Shown piece by piece: positions 1 to 9,960 of a DNA stretch of 64,000 bases. The translations under genes and the position numbers were made by a program. The notes under the pieces were generated by a model. The model was not told the DNA's origin, ran no database searches, and was given only the letters and a program-made list of their open reading frames with translations. Position 1 is the first letter of the stretch; every line of letters begins with the position of its first letter. The stretch comes from Prionace glauca (taxonomy: Eukaryota > Chordata > Chondrichthyes > Carcharhiniformes > Carcharhinidae). The stretch is from positions 58,123,812 to 58,187,811 of the forward strand of contig CM075760.1 of assembly GCA_037974335.1 (NCBI GenBank), written 5' to 3'.

Positions 1-701
1 GTGAATGTGTGCTATTTGAGCATATGTTAGTGTTTGCGTATTTATGTGGATCTGCATGCATGCGTATCTGTCTGTGTTGTGCCTATGCATGTATGTGTTT
101 GTGTTTCGGTCTGTGTACAGACTCACATAAATGTATGTACTTGTGTGATTTATGTGTATACATGTGCGTGCGTTTGTTTTTACTTGATTGTGTGCGTATG
201 TTGCTGTGTTAATGCCTGTTTGTACAGCATGAGTCGATATATTCGTGTGTGTGTGTGAGAGAGAGGGAGAATCTGTGTGTGTGTGCGTGCCGATGTTTAT
301 TTGTGTGTGGATGTATTTGTGCATGGGTGATTCTTTTTGTGTGAGTGTATTTGTGTTTATTTGTCTAAGTGTGTATTTTTGTTTAAGTATGTGTTCTCTA
401 TGAGTGCATTTGTGTGCGCATTCATATTTCTCTGCATGTGTGTTCGTTTGTGCAAGTATTGCATGCATCTATGTTGTGTTAAATTGTATCTTTGTGTATG
501 CATGTATTTGTGGGGTTTTGTGCATGTGTATGAGTTGTGCATTTGTATGTTTCTGTGCATGTGTTTGAATGCACCTTTCCGTATTTCTGTATTTGTGCAT
601 GGTTTCGTGTGTGCGTATTTGAATGTGTCCTTCTGTATTTATGTGCATATTTGTGAGTACGTGTATTTGTGCATGTATTTATGCATTTGTGTCGATGTGT
701 G

Positions 702-736
<35 letters not shown>

Positions 737-1262
737 GAGAGGGAGAATGTGTGTGTATGTGCGTGCCGATGTTTATTTGTGTGTGGATGTATTTGTGTAT
801 GGGTGATTTTTTTGGGTGGGTGTATTTGTGTCTATTTGTTTAAGTGTGTATTTTTGTTTAAGTATGTGTTGTCTATGAGTGCATTTGTGTGCGCATTCAT
901 ATTTCTCTGCATGTGTGATCGTTTGTGCAAGTATTGCATACATCTATGTTGTGTTAAATTGTATCTTTGTGTATGGATGTATTTGTGTGTTTTTGTGCAT
1001 GTGTATGAGTTGTGCATTTGTATGTTTCTGTGCATGTATTTGAATGCACCTTTCCGTATTTCTGTATTTGTGCATGGTTTCGTGTGTGCGTATTTGAATG
1101 TGTCCTTCTGTATTTGTGTGCATATTTGTGAGTACGTGTATTTGTGTATGTATTTATGCATTTGTGTCGATGTGTGTGTGTGTGAGTGTGTGTTTGACTG
1201 TGTACGCCTATGTGTGTATTTATAATTGTGACAGTTTTGGCAATATTGTCAGTGTGTGTATT
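1..1262. repeat. GT-rich low-complexity tract with a 475-bp tandem duplication
   Basis: The plus strand is dominated by TG/GT words with short GAGAGA runs. Two units of about 475 bp follow each other (about 245-720 and 721-1195). Landmark words such as GCCGATGTTTATTTGTGTG recur at a spacing of 475-476 bp with few differences. Long cysteine- and valine-rich frames across it are by-products of the TG repeat, and no gene is supported. Confidence 0.85.
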
Positions 1263-2313
1263 TTTAACTCTTGCTTCAAGTTTCACCGGCAATCAATAAC
1301 GAGACATGACCCAGTCAATACGAATAATGGAGCACATTTTCAATGTGTTGCTGTTTCAATTTATTTTGTGTGAGTGGCACCGTGATATCAGGAGAAAGAA
1401 TAAAATAATTCATTGATGCATCTCAGAAAACTTATTGACAGAACAGTGAAAACCGGGGAGGATTCTATGACTTGTTTAATTTGTATTATGGGAAACCAAT
1501 GCCAGCACATGAAAAAAAAATGTTGGAACATGTTTAAATTGTGTTGCGTAAGGTTATGTGTATAACAATGATGAAGGTAATGATATTTAAATATCAGCAG
1601 CGAGTAAACCGGAAGCTAATTTGCACTGTTGGCAACTGGTCCTTATAGTCGAGGGCTGGTCCCTTCCAAACACACTACTTGGGGAGAGGGAGGACAGGGA
1701 GCTCAGAGTTTCCCCCTCTCTACCCGGTGATGCAATGTATCTGATGGTTCTAACCACTGAGGAGGTGGAGGTGCAGTGGATTAAATAATGGCATTCCTCC
1801 TCTTTCCATTGAGGAAGTTGTGGAGCATGGATTAGCTAATGCTCCTCCCCCCTCTTTGTTGGGTGAGTAGGAATCTGGTAGGTTAACAATTTCACTCTCC
1901 CTCTCTCTGATGGGGGGATTGTTGCTCCATATTTCTGTTTGACCTTCACTTCAGTTCCCATTAGGTGTGGTGTAGCAGCAGAAAGCTGACATCAATGGAT
2001 AAAGGCATGGACAATGAGAGAAGCAGGAACTCAGAAATAAACATGTTGTGTTTGTTTGTCAGAAATGTTGAAATTGTCGGAATTTTCCTCAGCGGGAGGA
2101 AAGTCAGTGAAGTTACTTTGCAGAATCCTGTATGAATGTGCTTTACTCTGTATCTAACCCAGGGTGTATCTGCCCTGGGTGCATTGGTTCAACAAAATTT
2201 GGGCCCCAGACCCAAAAATATCTGACTCAAACCAAAGATACATAATGGAAGTAAAACTAAAAAAAAAACAATTAAACAATTGGATATTTCATTTACCATT
2301 ACGGGAAAATGAT
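1263..2313. other. 3' flank of the IgM cluster, no gene recognised
   Basis: This is non-repetitive sequence downstream (in minus-strand sense) of the CH4 secretory end. Membrane exons of a mu gene would be expected here. I read the minus strand for a hydrophobic segment followed by a short basic tail and found none that convinces. A short leucine-rich frame at about 1975-2070 lacks the usual transmembrane-exon features. Simple CT-rich words occur near 1680-1930. Confidence 0.5.
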
Positions 2314-2328
2314 TTTATTCTTTTTATT
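2314..2328 (-). promoter_or_regulatory. Two candidate polyadenylation signals for secreted mu
   Basis: On the minus strand AATAAA occurs twice (2323-2328 and 2314-2319), starting about 28 bp after the CH4 stop codon. That position fits a very short secretory 3' UTR. AT-rich sequence makes chance hits possible, so the real cleavage site may be further along. Confidence 0.4.
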
Positions 2329-2355
2329 GTAGTTTTTAATGTAACCGAGTGATTC

Positions 2356-2747
2356 TCATTGACATGAATTAACGGTGTCCATCAGTGCAAGAGAAATGTT
2401 CACAAAACTGGGTTTACCGCTGGATTTGTCAACTGTTCTGTTGATGATCTTCAAGGGGATGGCTTCATGTCCCACCACACAGGAGTAAGAAGCGCCGCTG
2501 GACCAGTCCTCTGCTGCAATGGATAACAGGCTGTACATGAAGAAGGAGCTATCGCCGTTCTCCGCCACCACCTCGGTGTTCCTGAAGTTCCCGGGATTCA
2601 CCGGCTTGTCGTTGACTGTCCAGTTAACGAAGATCTCTCGGGGGGAGAAACCTCTCACTAAGCAGCTGAGGGAGACGAATCTCTGAGCGGAGACTTCTTC
2701 TGCCGAGGGCAGGAGGACAGAGACGGATGGTTTCCGCGGATTTGGAT
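2356..2747 (-). CDS. IGHM: IgM heavy chain CH4 exon with secretory tail
   Basis: This is the fourth constant domain of an IgM-type heavy chain and the end of the secreted form. The exon starts after TTTTCTGCAG (phase 1; the split codon gives Asp, then [14 protein letters not shown]). It shows a C1-set Ig fold: the first cysteine in [11 protein letters not shown], the tryptophan in IFVNWTV, and the second cysteine in [11 protein letters not shown]. Possible N-glycosylation sites are NWT, NRT and NIS. The tail [15 protein letters not shown] ends with a penultimate cysteine, as in the mu tailpiece that links monomers and J chain. Inside the exon, AGCGGTAAACC (2411-2421) matches the donor other vertebrate mu genes use to skip the tail and join membrane exons. 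The stop codon is at 2356-2358. The exon is open throughout; identification is firm, and only the assignment to mu rather than a closely related shark heavy class rests on recall. Confidence 0.95.
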
Positions 2748-3254
2748 CTGCAGAAAATGTACAATAAATGTCAATAAACTGAAGAATTTATGAGAGGATG
2801 GAACTGCTGGCTGGATATCAGAAAAAAATGTGCTTCGCTTTCGGTATTACTTTTCCATTTTTGACGTCCAGCTTGGGGGAGAGGTGAACACAATCGTTTT
2901 CTCAAATAACTCAGGGGGGCGGACTGGAAAGTTTCAGAAAGTTTACAGCACAAAATCAGTTATTCGACTCAAAAGATCTGTTTTTTTTTCTTTTAGTTTT
3001 CTGGTTTTTATACTCGACATCAGGCTCCTGCCTCCTTGTTTGATCTCAAACCAGTAACATAACCTTCAGTTCACTTGTCATTCATTAACACATTAAATTT
3101 CCCCGTTGAAATATCTACCAGTCCAGGATGTTTTAGTTAGTAGAATTTCCATTCAGGGGAGACCATTAATACACTGAACAATAAAAATTGACAAGCGCAC
3201 TTAAACTGGAGATAGACACAGTGACGCATTTATTATTTCAATCTCTCAGCTCAC
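2748..3254 (-). other. CH3-CH4 intron
   Basis: This is a 507-bp intron with a GTGAGC donor after CH3 and a TTTTCTGCAG acceptor before CH4. It is AT-rich, and I see no repeat family or gene in it. Confidence 0.85.
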
Positions 3255-3563
3255 CTGTTTCCTTGTGGATGGATGTTCTTAAAGGAGTTGGCAGATCCTG
3301 ATGGCTCACCACGCACTCAAACACAGCCCCTCTCTGCCAGGCTTGTGTCGAGATGTTTAATGTGCTGATCAGGCTGCCAGGATCCTCTCCAGCCTTTTCG
3401 GCAATCTCTGATTTCAAATACTTCCTGTCTCGGATCCAGGACACGTTAACTCCATAAGGAGCATTGGAAATGATGCAGGTTAAAGTCACGGTCGTCTCCA
3501 GTAAGACCTGTTCTATTGGTGGAGGCTGTATCTTCATTGTGGTATCATGGCACTGGGGAGGAT
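3255..3563 (-). CDS. IGHM: IgM heavy chain CH3 exon
   Basis: Third constant domain. The acceptor is TTTCATTCACAG and the donor ACAG|GTGAGC, both phase 1. The domain begins (D)[15 protein letters not shown] and has the C1-set hallmarks: cysteine in [12 protein letters not shown], tryptophan in NVSWIRD, and cysteine in [11 protein letters not shown]. An additional cysteine lies in the hinge-like start (PPQCHD) and could form an inter-chain bond. NVS and NIS are possible glycan sites. At 103 codons it has normal length with no damage. It sits between CH2 and CH4 with matching intron phases, so it would splice in frame. Confidence 0.95.
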
Positions 3564-3705
3564 CTGTGAATGAAACATGAAAATCAACCCTAGTTCCCCT
3601 TCAGAAGAGCAGTATTCAGCGTGAAGGAGAAAAAGTCACCTTCGAGATATTAATATCGCCTTTAAACTTCTATAGACGATGGCAAACCGGTTGCTCTGTG
3701 AAATT

Positions 3706-3783
3706 ATTCTCTTTATGGCGGGGCAGGCTCGAAGGGCCAGATGGCCTACTCCTGCTCCTATTTCTTATGTTCTTATGTTCTTA
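3706..3783 (+). mobile_element. CR1-like LINE 3' end fragment
   Basis: A fragment of about 78 bp with the typical end GGCTCGAAGGGCCAGATGG, then CTCCTATTTCTTATG and tandem TTCTTATG words. The same end closes the long copy at 34400-35565, so this is a strongly 5'-truncated copy of that family. It lies in the CH2-CH3 intron, antisense to IgM. Confidence 0.8.
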
Positions 3784-4009
3784 TTAAAATATTTTAGCAG
3801 CGGTATCATTCTCATGAATCAGCATTGCAGCATTCCCGAACAAATATACCATGTGAACTCAGGAACAAGGTATTGTCATTGATTTATAATAGGATGAATG
3901 CACTTTGCAGCATTTTACCCCTGTGCTGTGACCTGTGAATACAGAGTTGGCTTGGCCATAAAAGACAGAGGGTGGCAGTGGAGGCGTCATTTTCTGATTG
4001 AAGTTCGGT

Positions 4010-5050
4010 GACTAGTGTTGTTCCAGACGGTTCTGTACTGGGGCTCCTGCTGTTTGTGATATGATTGAGAAGAAGATGTTGCTGGTCTGATTAGAAAGTT
4101 TGTGGATGAAACAAAGATTGCTGGAGTTGCCGACAGTGATGAGCATTGTCAAGATAGATATATCTTTGTCAATGTTAATCACCATCTGCAACATAGGCAA
4201 GATATAGATAGGCTGGAAAATTGGGTGGAGAAATGGCAGATGGAATTTAATCCTGAAGAATGAGAAGTGATGCATTTTGGCAGATTTAATAGGGTGGGGG
4301 GGAGGCTATACAATAAATGGCAGAACCAGCAGGAGTATAGGCACACAGAGGGACCTGGGTGTGCAAATCAACAGATCCTTAAAGGTGGCAACTCAGCTGG
4401 AAAAGATAGTGAAGAAGGGATATGACATGCTTGCTTTTATTGGACTTGGCATAGAGTATAAACGTAGGCATACAATGTTGCAGTTATATAGAACGTTACT
4501 TAGACCACATTTGGATGACTGCATCCAGTTCTGGTGGTCACATTAACAGAAGGTCGTGGAAGCTTTGAGAGAGTGCAGAAAAGGTTTACCAGGATGTTGC
4601 CTGGTATGGAGGGTCTTCGCTATGAGGTGAGATTCAGTAAGCTAGGGTTGTTCTTCCTGGAAAAAAGGGATGTTGACGGGCATAATAGAAGCTTATAAAA
4701 TTATGAAGGGCATAGATAGGGTGAACAGTTGGAAGCTTTTTCCCAGGTGGAAGTGACAAACACAAAGTGTCACAAGTTCAAGGTAAGGGACGGGGGGAGG
4801 CGGCAAGGTTCAATACTGATATGCGTATTTTACACAGAGGGCAAAGGGGCCCGGAATGCACTACCAAACAAGGTGGTTGAGGCAGACACTTTAGGATCAT
4901 TTAAGACTTATCCAAGACTTAGAGATAGCCACATGAATAGACTGGAGATCGAGGGATACAACTAGATGGTCTAGTTAGGAACACATGATGGGTGCAAGCT
5001 TGGAGGGCCGAAGGCCCTGCTCCTGTGCTGTGTTGTTATTTGTTCTTTTT
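4010..5050 (+). mobile_element. Decayed CR1-like LINE in the CH2-CH3 intron
   Basis: Translation in broken frames gives the C-terminal half of a CR1-type reverse transcriptase: a match to DRLENWVEKWQMEFN, then RDLGVQINRSLKVATQLEKI, then DMLAFIGLGIEYK and RTLLRPHLDD. The 3' end has GAGGGCCGAAGGCCCTGC and TGTTGTTATTTGTTC. Many stops and frameshifts make it old. It is opposite in orientation to the IgM gene and fills most of the intron. Confidence 0.85.
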
Positions 5051-5075
5051 TTTTTGCTAGGATTGAGACTCTTAC

Positions 5076-5408
5076 CCTGAGATTCGCTGATGTTCTGACT
5101 CTGAGTGAGCTCTTGATGTGTGACCTGGCAGGTATAAACCGCTTTGCTGAACCATTCCCGAGCGGAGACTGTCAGCCGACTGCTGGCCGAGAAGTTCCCG
5201 TTCACTTGACAGCCGGGAGAGGTGACAATTCCTGAATCCATGGGTTCCCCATTCTTCAGCCACTTCACCGTCATTGACTTTGGCTGGAAATCGATGATTG
5301 AACAGACGATAGTTGCAAATTTCCTGTTTGTGATTTCTTCACTGGAACTCACGGTGAGGATAACAGTTGGGGGGATGTCACCTTCAACAAACACATGTTT
5401 AGATATTA
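5076..5408 (-). CDS. IGHM: IgM heavy chain CH2 exon
   Basis: Second constant domain, with cysteine in [12 protein letters not shown], tryptophan in [11 protein letters not shown] and cysteine in [14 protein letters not shown] and NIS are possible glycan sites, and an extra cysteine lies in TSPGCQVN. The donor is CTCAGG|GTAAGAG, phase 1. The start is the uncertain part: the acceptor used here (AACTTCAG, exon from 5408) has the better pyrimidine tract. A second one (TTTGTTGAAG, exon from 5381) is exactly 27 nt inside and also in frame. With CH1, the first choice gives [18 protein letters not shown] and the second Cys-DIPPTV. The exon is intact. Confidence 0.92.
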
Positions 5409-5489
5409 CTGAAGTTTCAATTGACAAGAAAAAAATAGTTCTTTCATTTTAACACCAGAGCTGCCCATTTGAGAATTGTATCCCTGGTT

Positions 5490-6215
5490 TTGTTGAATTG
5501 GCAGGGGAATGGCGAATGGAATTCAACCGTCAAAAGTGCCACGCAATGCATTTGGGGAGGGCAAACAAAGCAAGGGAATAGTGAACACAATTGGAGGTTG
5601 CGAGGGATTACAAGATCTTGGGGTACATGCCCACAGGTCCTTGTGGATGGTAGGACAGCTGAAGAAGTTGATCAAGCAAGTATTTCGGATTAATTCCTCT
5701 AATATGTGAGGTATTGAATACAATATCAGTGGTGCAATGATGGAGCTGTGTAAAACAGTAGTTAGGCTACGTTTGGATTTAGCTGCACTGTTCTGGCCAC
5801 CATGTTGCAGGAATGACGAAATGACTCTGGAGAGAGATGAGGTTTACAGGAATGTTGCCAGGGCCTGAGAATTGCAGCCATGGGGCGAGATTGGATAGGC
5901 AGGAATTGTTCTCTTTAGAAAAAAGAGGAGGCTGAGATGTGACGTAATTGTGGTTCACAAAATTATAAGGAACGTAGGCAGACATGATTCATTCCCCATG
6001 AGGAGGGCTCAATTTCCAGGGATCATGGTCTTTTCAAACGTATCTGGATCTGCATCTCAAGTACTTTTACCTGCAAAGCTACGAAGCAAGGACGGCTGAA
6101 AAGTGGGCTTAAAATGCATGGCTAGTTTCTTTATTCTCACTTCTGGCCAGCAGAGACATGATGGGCTAAATGGCCTCTTTCTTCACCGTAACCTTTCGAT
6201 GGTTCCCTGGTTCTG
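5490..6215 (+). mobile_element. Decayed CR1-like LINE in the CH1-CH2 intron
   Basis: The segment reads as the end of a CR1-type LINE: GGGGAATGGCGAATGGAATTC (the RT passage WQMEFN), GATCTTGGGGTACATGCCCA (DLGVHA), and near the end GATGGGCTAAATGGCCTC. It has many frame breaks and no usable reading frame. Like its neighbour in the next intron it runs opposite to IgM, and it takes up nearly the whole CH1-CH2 intron. Confidence 0.75.
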
Positions 6216-6354
6216 AGCAATTTTTCAGTCAGTAGACATTTACCTGGATTTTACACAATTTAAATTTTTCAGAGTGCTACAAATCAGTTATAACTAAAGC
6301 TTTATACTGTTCAATCACAACGTCCCTCTCTTAGCCAGGTTTCACAACACTTAC

Positions 6355-6654
6355 ATGGTATTTTAACGCTCTTGACTGAGCCACTGTGTCGAACCTCGCA
6401 GGCAATATTGGGGCATTCTTCCGCTGAGTCGCTGATGGTTAACTGGCTGCTCAGGGTGTAGGTTCCCTGTGTGTTTCTCACTGACGGGTAAGTCTTAAAC
6501 CCTGTGGTGATCTGCTGCCCATTTCTCTTCCAGATCAGTTTGGTGACATCCGAAGCGTAATCCATCGCCAAACATCCGTAGGTGACCGAGCCGTCGGAGT
6601 TGTGTTGCTGACAGGAGGAGACCAGGCCGTAGAGAGTGGGTGAAGATGGTGTTG
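6355..6654 (-). CDS. IGHM: IgM heavy chain CH1 exon
   Basis: First constant domain, which pairs with the light chain. The acceptor is TTTTTTCCCAG, phase 1, giving (A)[16 protein letters not shown] after JH. The donor is ATACCAT|GTAAGT. Ig hallmarks are cysteine in [11 protein letters not shown], tryptophan in KLIWKRNG and cysteine in [10 protein letters not shown]. Extra cysteines in LVSSC and EECPN are in places suited to a light-chain link and an additional intradomain bond; that role is inferred. The [10 protein letters not shown] start is typical of shark mu CH1 as I recall it. 100 codons, no damage. Confidence 0.95.
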
Positions 6655-6762
6655 CTGGGAAAAAATAGGCGATTGAACAAGTCAGACTCTTATTTGTGTT
6701 TATTAAGTCATAAAACATGTTGCTACAAATATGTTTCTGTGTTCGATATAGCTCTTGGTGTT

Positions 6763-6890
6763 AAAGGGATCAAGAGATATGGGTAGTAGGTATGATCAGG
6801 ATATTGGTGAGCCATGATCAAAGTGAATAGCGAAGCAGTCTCAAAGGGATGAATGGCCTACTGCAGCTTCTGTTTTCTATGCTTCTATCT
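6763..6890 (+). mobile_element. CR1-like LINE 3' end fragment
   Basis: The fragment reads GTGAGCCATGATCAAAGTGA, then GGATGAATGGCCTACTGCAG and CTATGCTTCTATC. This is the ATGATC...GAATGGCCTACTCC...CTATG ending of shark CR1 copies, truncated at the 5' side. Confidence 0.75.
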
Positions 6891-7224
6891 CAAACATTAA
6901 ATAGAATTACGATCTTATCCTCATATTTCCGGATTAAAACCTACATTCACCTTTGAGACTCCGTTCGTTCGATCAGTTGGGAATTGCTGTCTCTGTAGAA
7001 ACTCATATCCCTGTCTCCACCTCTATCAGATTAGAAAAAAGGAAAAAAAATTCTGGTTTCCTCAAAATGACATATCATTCATTGGATTAACAGAGAAGAG
7101 CAAAGATTTTCTCCATTATTGATGCCACTATTTATTTATCAAACAGCCCTTTGTGATGAGCCGGTATTTATCTCTCAAATAATAGCGCTCTGTGATGAAG
7201 AAATTTTCTCTTCATTCATATCAT

Positions 7225-7350
7225 TCACTCACCTGATGAGGGAGCTCCAAAAGCTCGCGATTCCAAATAAACCTATTGACTTTAACCTGGTGTTGTGAGA
7301 ATCCTTACTGTGCCCACACAAACCTAACGCCGGCATCTCCACGCTAATTT
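7225..7350 (+). repeat. One arm of a fold-back-type element
   Basis: The segment includes AAATAAACCTATTGACTTTA, then ACCTGGTGTTGTGAGAATCC and CGCCGGCATCTCCACG. The same words form the right arm of the copy at 51309-51505 and the small insertion at 21023-21102. Only one arm is present here. From recall, this is a common shark repeat with long inverted ends. Confidence 0.65.
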
Positions 7351-7649
7351 TGGAAATTGCCTGTGTTCAACCTGATTGATGCCCCTTCCTCTCTCCAACT
7401 CACTGCTTCTCACTCCACAAAACGAAGATTAGTGACTTTGCTTCAAAAATATCTACATAATCTATACTTACTCAATGGCCAGGAAAATCTAAATGTGATT
7501 ACAGATTCAAATAAATGCAACATTGACTAATTGAAGGATCATATACTAATAGTAAGAGTTGGCCATTCGGGCCCTGAAGTCTCCTCCATCATTCACGGAG
7601 ATTACAGATCATCATTGTGGTGCTAGTTCGGTTTTGCATCTCCTCACTC

Positions 7650-8270
7650 AGCCCATCGATCGTCCACTCTCTGCCCATTTTCCCCAGCTTCTTGCACTTT
7701 TCCCGGGTTCTCTGCAATTCCTGATGGCTCACTTTCCCCTTTACCTGACTCTGTGCACTTCCACCTGTCTCTCTACAATTCCCTCCAGCTCTGAGCCCTC
7801 TCCCTTGACTCTCTGCTCTTTTTCTCAGCTCACTACCCTTTCCATCAACTCCCTACCATTTTCCCCTGACTCTCTGCCCTTTCCCCTGGGCTCGCTGTGC
7901 TTTCTCTCGGCTATCGGCCCTTTCCCTTGGCTCTCTACCCTTCTCCCTGCCTCCCTGCCCTTTCCCTCGGCTCACTGCCCTTTCCCTTGGTTCTCTCCCC
8001 TTTCCCCAGTCTCTCTGTCCTTTCTCCCGTCTCTCTGCCTTTCTCCCATCTCTGTGCCTTTCTCCTGTCTCTCTGCCCTTTCTTCGGAATCTCTGCACTG
8101 TTCCCCCGGCTGTGTGCCCTTTCTGCCTGCTTTCTACACCCCCACCACCACCCCCTCGCTCCGGCTCTCTGCCCTTTCCCATGCCTCATGTTCTCCCCTG
8201 GTTCTTTGCCGTTGTCCCTTGTCCCGAGCCCCCAGCGATTCCCTCCAGCTCTCTGCACTCCCAGGACAAA
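7650..8270. repeat. 20-bp minisatellite, G/A-rich on the IgM sense strand
   Basis: About 30 degenerate copies of a 20-bp unit close to CTCTCTGCCCTTTCCCTTGG on the plus strand. Between 7850 and 8150 the register is nearly constant. On the minus strand, the IgM sense strand, the unit is purine-rich with GGG runs. Several AGCT words occur (near 7787, 7822 and 8238). Long frames across it are artefacts of the repeat. Confidence 0.85.
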
Positions 8271-8339
8271 TACCACATTTGAATATCAAACTGCGACTTG
8301 AGATCTTTCTTCTCTCTCGTTGCAGACCTCCCCACACAG

Positions 8340-8890
8340 ATTCAGTGAGTGTGAGAGAGAGAATGTGAGTGCTCGAGGATGAGTGATTGAATGAGTGAGA
8401 ATGAATGAGTGATGGTGTGTGAGTGACAGAAGGTGGGTAAGTGAGGGTGGGTGAGTGAAGTTCCATGAGTGAAGATGAGTGATTGAGGGTTAGTAAACGA
8501 GGATATGTGAGAGAGGGTGGGTCAGTGATGGTGGCTGAATGTGTGAGTGAAGGTGAGTGAGTGATTGTCTGTGAGCTAGAATGAAAGAATGAGTGATTAG
8601 TGGGATGTGTGAATGAAGGGAACATGATTGAGGTTCTGAGTGAGGGACGTTTATTGTGTGTGGATAGCTGAGAGAGGGTGAGTACGAGAGGGTGAGTGCG
8701 AGAGGGTGGAAGAGTGAGCAAGGGTGACTGAGTGAGTAAGTGTGAATGACGATGATCGAGTGAGGGTGAGTGAATGGGGTAAGTGGGGACGAGTGAGTGG
8801 GGTTGCATGATTGGGGATGAATGTTTGGGGATGAATGAATGAGGTTGACTGAATGAGGGTGACTGAATGACGGTGACTGACCTACTTCTG
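8340..8890. repeat. GAGTGA/GTGAGT-type simple repeat tract
   Basis: This is a purine-rich plus-strand tract built of GAGTGA, GGGTGAGTGA, GAATGAGTGA and similar words without a strict period. It directly follows the pyrimidine-rich minisatellite, so strand asymmetry flips near 8300. Long minus-strand frames rich in Ser, His and Pro come from the repeat. Confidence 0.85.
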
Positions 8891-9124
8891 ACCTGATGTT
8901 GGATGGAATGTGTCATTGATGAAGCAATAGAAGATTGTTGGACCCAGAACAGTTCCCTGCTGAACTCCTGCAGTGATTTCTCAACTTAGATGTTTGACCT
9001 CCAACAACCATTACCATCGTGCTTTGTGCTAAATATGACTCCAAACAGAGAAGACTTTCCCGCCGAAACGTATTCACTTGAGATTTACTCGGGCTCCTCG
9101 ATCCCACCCTCATTCAAATTTTAT

Positions 9125-9475
9125 GGTGGGGGGGGGGGGGGAGGTGGTGGTGGGGGGTGCGCTGGCACAGTGATTAGCGCTGCTGCGTCACTGTTGAATT
9201 CCCGATATGGGTTATCGTTTGTGGAGTTAGTAAATTCACCCCGTGTCTGCTTGGGTTTCCTTCGGGTTCTCCTGTTTCCTTCCAAAGTCCAAAGATGTGC
9301 GGATTCGGTGGATTGGCCATGCTAAATTGCCCCATTAGTTTCACGGAACTAGTTAGAGTAAATACATGTGGTTTTGGGAATAGGCTTTGGTGGGATTCTG
9401 TTGGTGCAGACTCGATGTGCTGAATGCCCCCCTTCTGCACTGTTGGATGCTATGATTCTATTCTATGAAGTCAAG
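9125..9475 (+). mobile_element. tRNA-derived SINE preceded by a G-run
   Basis: A G-run (about 9125-9157) is followed by GGCACAGTGATTAGCGCTGC, the tRNA-like head of a widespread elasmobranch SINE. The usual body follows: CCGTGTCTGCTTGGGTTTCC, then GGATTGGCCATGCTAAATTG. A CR1-like tail (CTTCTGCACTGTTGG, ATGATTCTATTCTATG) closes it. It is nearly full length. Confidence 0.85.
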
Positions 9476-9479
9476 GATA

Positions 9480-9960
9480 ATCACTCCCACGTATGTGTGA
9501 TGGAAAGTGTGTAAGAGGGTGTTTGTGTGTATGTGCGCGCGCATGTGTGTGTGTGTCTGTGTGTGTGTGAGAGAGAGAGATGCGCGTGCAAGAGGCTTTG
9601 AGAGAGTGTATGTGAGACAACAGCGTTTGTGACAGAGTGTGGGAGAGAGAGTGTGTTTACGAGAGCGTGAGGCTGTGCTGATGTGAGTGTGTGTGTCTGC
9701 GTGGAAGAAAGAATGTGTGTGGGGAGTGTGCGTGTGAATGCTTTTGTGTATGAGGGTATGAGAGACTGATTGAGAGAGCGAAAGTTTGTATTTGTATTTG
9801 TAGTGGATGTAGACCGTGAGAGAAAGAGAATGTGTATGGGTGTGTGAGAGAGATCATATCAAAGAAAAAGTAAGTGTGCACATGTATGTGCGCATGTGTG
9901 AGAGAATATGCGAGTGTGTATGCGTGTATTTATGTGTGTGGCAGTGTGTGATGTGTGTAA
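9480..9960. repeat. GT/GAGA microsatellite tract
   Basis: The plus strand has GTGTGTGTGTCTGTGTGTGT, GAGAGAGAG and GTGTATG words in alternation. It is low complexity, with no gene. Confidence 0.85.

Noticed and set aside
34-1225. Long cysteine-rich frames in the first 1.2 kb
   Set aside because: They are TG-repeat translations present in several frames and both strands, with no start context or domain.
1975-2070. Hydrophobic minus-strand stretch as a possible IgM membrane exon
   Set aside because: It lacks the polar-studded transmembrane pattern and the short basic tail, and no clear phase-1 acceptor precedes it.
7559-8916. Frames of 260-270 codons on both strands in the J-C intron
   Set aside because: Composition follows the 20-bp and GAGTGA repeats. 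They lie in an intron and have no domain or codon bias.
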